A stretch of DNA of 7,400 nt, from positions 1-7,400 of the forward strand of contig CACXDR010000152.1 of assembly GCA_902766415.1 (NCBI GenBank). The letters run 5' to 3'. Below, in pieces: positions 5,400 to 7,400 of the stretch. Both the position numbers and the translations under genes were made by a program. How positions within the stretch are numbered: the stretch's first letter is position 1; each line of letters starts with the position of its first letter. The notes under the pieces were generated by a model. That model worked only from the letters and a program-made list of their open reading frames with translations. It was not told the origin of the DNA and did no database searches. Source of the DNA: an uncultured Lachnospiraceae bacterium (GTDB lineage: Bacteria; Bacillota_A; Clostridia; Lachnospirales; Lachnospiraceae).

Positions 5400-6193
5400 G
5401 ACTTTTAAGTATTGCCAGCGGCTCGAGCGGCAACGCGGTCTACGCGGGCACGGACCGGACGCATGTGCTGGTCGATGCCGGCATCTCGAACCGAAGGATC
5501 GAGCAGGGGCTTGCCTCGGCAGGGATCACGGCGGACGAGCTTACCGCCCTGGTCATCACGCATGAGCACACGGACCACGTGAAGGGGCTGAACGTGCTGG
5601 TACGGCGCCACGAGGTGCCGGTGTACCTGACGGCAGGGACCAGGAACGCGCTGCTGAAGGGCGGGAGCCTTGCGGGCATCCCGGAGGAGCTCATCCATAT
5701 CGTGTCCGCGGGGGAGATGTTCACGGTGGGCGATGTCAGCATCCGCCCGTTCTCCGTGGACCATGACGCCGCGGAGCCGGTCGCGTACCGGATGGAAAGC
5801 GGCGGGAAGGCGGTCGCGGTCGCCACGGACATGGGCCATTACACGGAGGAGACCATCGCGAACCTTCTGGGGCTGGACGCGGTACTCATAGAAAGCAATC
5901 ATGATATCCGCATGCTGGAGGCGGGGCCTTACCCCTACGCCTTAAAACGGAGGATCCTCGGGAACTTCGGGCACCTGTCCAATGAAAGCTGCGGGAAGCT
6001 TCTGACGCGCATCCTGCACGACAACATGAAGAAGATCATCCTGGGGCATCTAAGCAAGGAAAACAACTTCCCCGAGCTCGCGTTCGAGACGGTCCGCTGG
6101 GAGATCACGGACGGAAGCTGTCCCTACAAGGGGGATGATTTCATGATCCAGGTGGCATCGAGAGACAGGGTCTCCGCACTGACGGAAATATAG
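5396..6193 (+). CDS. YycJ/WalJ-type metallo-beta-lactamase-fold hydrolase
   Basis: A 265-residue cytoplasmic protein with no signal peptide. The metal-binding signature of the superfamily is complete: THEHTDH gives H56, H58, D60 and H61; DMGHYTEE gives D145 and H148; SNHD gives H169; a late LGHLSKENN gives H218. The N-terminal LLSIASGSSGNAVY followed by VLVDAGIS, and the FGHLSNE motif (192-198), are typical of the YycJ/WalJ group and not of RNase Z or true beta-lactamases. B. subtilis YycJ is encoded with the WalKR system. A YycJ homologue in Bacillus anthracis has, as I recall, been linked to mismatch repair as a 5' exonuclease, which would suit a gene beside polA. Here there is no walKR. 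It overlaps coaE by 4 nt, and no strong ribosome site precedes it, so re-initiation is likely. Fold secure, exact substrate inferred. Confidence 0.9.
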   Translation: MRLLSIASGSSGNAVYAGTDRTHVLVDAGISNRRIEQGLASAGITADELTALVITHEHTDHVKGLNVLVRRHEVPVYLTAGTRNALLKGGSLAGIPEELIHIVSAGEMFTVGDVSIRPFSVDHDAAEPVAYRMESGGKAVAVATDMGHYTEETIANLLGLDAVLIESNHDIRMLEAGPYPYALKRRILGNFGHLSNESCGKLLTRILHDNMKKIILGHLSKENNFPELAFETVRWEITDGSCPYKGDDFMIQVASRDRVSALTEI

Positions 6194-6197
6194 GAGG
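6192..6197 (+). promoter_or_regulatory. Ribosome binding site selecting a GTG start for the ACT gene
   Basis: A perfect AGGAGG overlaps the TAG stop of the upstream gene and lies 8 nt before GTG at 6206. The ATG at 6198 directly abuts the site, is out of frame with the ACT protein, and is too close to be used. Confidence 0.8.
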
Positions 6198-6205
6198 ATG
6201 ATACA

Positions 6206-6478
6206 GTGGGAAAGGTCATTATTACAGTTCTCGGAAAAGATACGGTCGGCATCATCGCGAAGGTATGCACCTACCTTGCCGCGAATGATATCAATATCCT
6301 TGATATCAACCAGACGATCGTGCAGGATTATTTCAATATGATGATGATCGCGGATATGAACAAGTCGAAGAAGCCGCTGGAAAACGTCATGGAGGACCTG
6401 AACGATATCGGCCAGGAGATCGGCGTCAAGATTCGCGTGCAGCGTGAGGAGATCTTCACGAGCATGCACAGGATCTGA
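6206..6478 (+). CDS. ACT-domain protein (UPF0237-type), partner of UPF0210
   Basis: A 90-residue protein made of a single ACT domain, the small beta-alpha-beta fold that usually binds an amino acid or similar ligand and forms dimers. Visible signature: a first strand VIITVLG (4-10), then [10 protein letters not shown], the turn [13 protein letters not shown] (26-38), and a strand rich in Met, FNMMMIADM (43-51). It has no enzyme domain. Stand-alone ACT proteins of this type (for example the Streptococcus pneumoniae SP0238 type) are commonly found directly before UPF0210, as here. Start is GTG at 6206, chosen from AGGAGG 8 nt upstream. It sits 12 nt after the hydrolase gene and 13 nt before the next gene. 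A regulatory or ligand-sensing role for its neighbour is plausible but inferred. Confidence 0.93.
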   Translation: MGKVIITVLGKDTVGIIAKVCTYLAANDINILDINQTIVQDYFNMMMIADMNKSKKPLENVMEDLNDIGQEIGVKIRVQREEIFTSMHRI

Positions 6479-6491
6479 GCGGGGTGACGGC

Positions 6492-7400
6492 ATGCTGAAT
6501 TTATTTGAAGTCATGGAAACGAACCGGATGATCGACCACGATCTTCTGGACGTAAGGACCATCACCATGGGGATCAGCCTTCTTGACTGCGCTGATTCCG
6601 ACCTCTCAAGGGTCAATGAAAACATCTACAACAAGATCCTTAAGTACGCCGGCAGGCTGGTCGGGACCGGCAACGCGATCGGCAACGATTTCGGCGTGCC
6701 CATCGTTAACAAGCGCGTGTCCGTCACGCCCATCGCCCTGGTCGGGGCCCCGGCGTGCAGAAAGCCGGAGGATTTCGTCACCATCGCGGAGACGCTTGAC
6801 CGCGCCGCGAAGGAGATCGGGGTCAACTTCATCGGCGGCTATTCCGCGCTCGTGAGCAAGGGCATGTCCGACGCGGACCGCCTCCTGATCGAGTCCATCC
6901 CCCAGGCGCTCGCCTGCACCGAGCGTGTCTGCAGCTCCGTGAACGTCGGATCCACGAAGACCGGCCTGAACATGGACGCGGTGCGCCTCATGGGGACCGT
7001 CATCAAAAAGACGGCATACGAGACGAGGGACGCAGGCTCCTTAGGCTGCGCGAAGCTCGTCGTGTTCTGCAACGCGCCGGACGACAACCCGTTCATGGCA
7101 GGCGCCTTCCATGGCGTGACCGAGGCTGAGGCCATCATCAACGTCGGCGTCAGCGGCCCCGGTGTCGTGCGCAGCGCTGTCAGGGCAGTCCGCGGGGAGA
7201 ATTTCGAGGTCCTCTGCGAGACCATCAAGAAGACCGCGTTCAAGATCACCCGCGTGGGCCAGCTGGTCGCCCAGGAGGCGAGCCGGCGCCTCGGCGTGCC
7301 GTTCGGGATCATAGACCTCTCGCTTGCGCCCACCCCGTCCGTCGGGGACTCCGTCGCGGACATCCTGGAGGAGATGGGCCTTGAAAGCGTAGGCGCGCCG
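6492..7400 (+). CDS. UPF0210 (DUF711, 'PFL family') protein, 3' end outside window
   Basis: The first 303 codons of a protein whose family is usually about 450 residues; no stop occurs before the window ends. Segments I recognise as family-typical are the N-terminal [14 protein letters not shown] (21-34), [11 protein letters not shown] near 120, [16 protein letters not shown] (143-158), and the Gly/Cys-rich block around [13 protein letters not shown] (180-192) running to [10 protein letters not shown] (199-208), then VSGPGVV. Known structures of this family adopt a fold related to glycyl-radical enzymes (pyruvate formate-lyase-like), which gives the name, but the Gly-radical region would lie beyond the window and no enzyme activity is established to my knowledge. 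The start is ATG at 6492 with GGGGTGA (6481-6487) four bases upstream, a weaker site than its neighbours. It follows the ACT gene by 13 nt, the usual pairing. Function unknown. Confidence 0.93.
   Translation, partial: MLNLFEVMETNRMIDHDLLDVRTITMGISLLDCADSDLSRVNENIYNKILKYAGRLVGTGNAIGNDFGVPIVNKRVSVTPIALVGAPACRKPEDFVTIAETLDRAAKEIGVNFIGGYSALVSKGMSDADRLLIESIPQALACTERVCSSVNVGSTKTGLNMDAVRLMGTVIKKTAYETRDAGSLGCAKLVVFCNAPDDNPFMAGAFHGVTEAEAIINVGVSGPGVVRSAVRAVRGENFEVLCETIKKTAFKITRVGQLVAQEASRRLGVPFGIIDLSLAPTPSVGDSVADILEEMGLESVGAP

Noticed and set aside
6198..6200. ATG immediately after the AGGAGG before the ACT gene
   Set aside because: Zero spacing from the ribosome site and out of frame with the ACT domain; GTG at 6206 gives the proper protein.

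Overview
The window reads as a chromosomal housekeeping segment from a GC-rich Clostridia-type Firmicute, most likely Lachnospiraceae-like. I infer this from four things: a clostridial pyruvate:ferredoxin oxidoreductase, a DNA polymerase I whose proofreading motifs are all lost, strong AGGAGG-type ribosome binding sites, and the paired ACT-domain/UPF0210 genes common in anaerobic Firmicutes. I cannot name the genus. I see no insertion sequence, phage gene, CRISPR array or rRNA.

Left part (1-1514). The 3' end of nifJ (pyruvate:ferredoxin oxidoreductase) enters from the left and converges on a minus-strand lipoprotein gene. One symmetrical hairpin with A- and T-runs lies between them and can terminate both. 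The lipoprotein has a low-complexity Thr/Ala/Pro/Glu tether and a DUF4163/DUF3298-like body. A short AT-richer divergent intergenic region follows. It carries a clear promoter for the tRNA gene and a small perfect palindrome.

Right part (1515-7400, all plus strand). A tRNA-Leu(CAA) gene is followed by a terminator-like hairpin. A tight run of genes comes next: a small membrane-anchored zinc-finger (anti-sigma-like) protein, polA, coaE, a YycJ/WalJ-type metallo-beta-lactamase-fold protein, an ACT-domain protein, and the first 303 codons of a UPF0210 (DUF711, 'PFL family') protein that runs off the window. From polA onward the gaps are 1 nt, an ATGA overlap, 12 nt and 13 nt, so this looks like one operon. 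No room for a promoter exists between the tRNA hairpin and the zinc-finger gene, so the operon may be read from the tRNA promoter.

How the genes relate. polA serves DNA repair and Okazaki-fragment processing. coaE makes CoA, a substrate of the NifJ reaction, though nifJ is a separate convergent gene. The YycJ-like protein is a predicted nuclease-type hydrolase. The ACT and UPF0210 proteins form a conserved pair of unknown function. The most distinctive feature is a 51-bp in-frame tandem repeat inside the degenerate exonuclease domain of polA, followed by a second, 15-bp micro-repeat. The rest is largely ordinary, and I do not see a convincing new biological system here.
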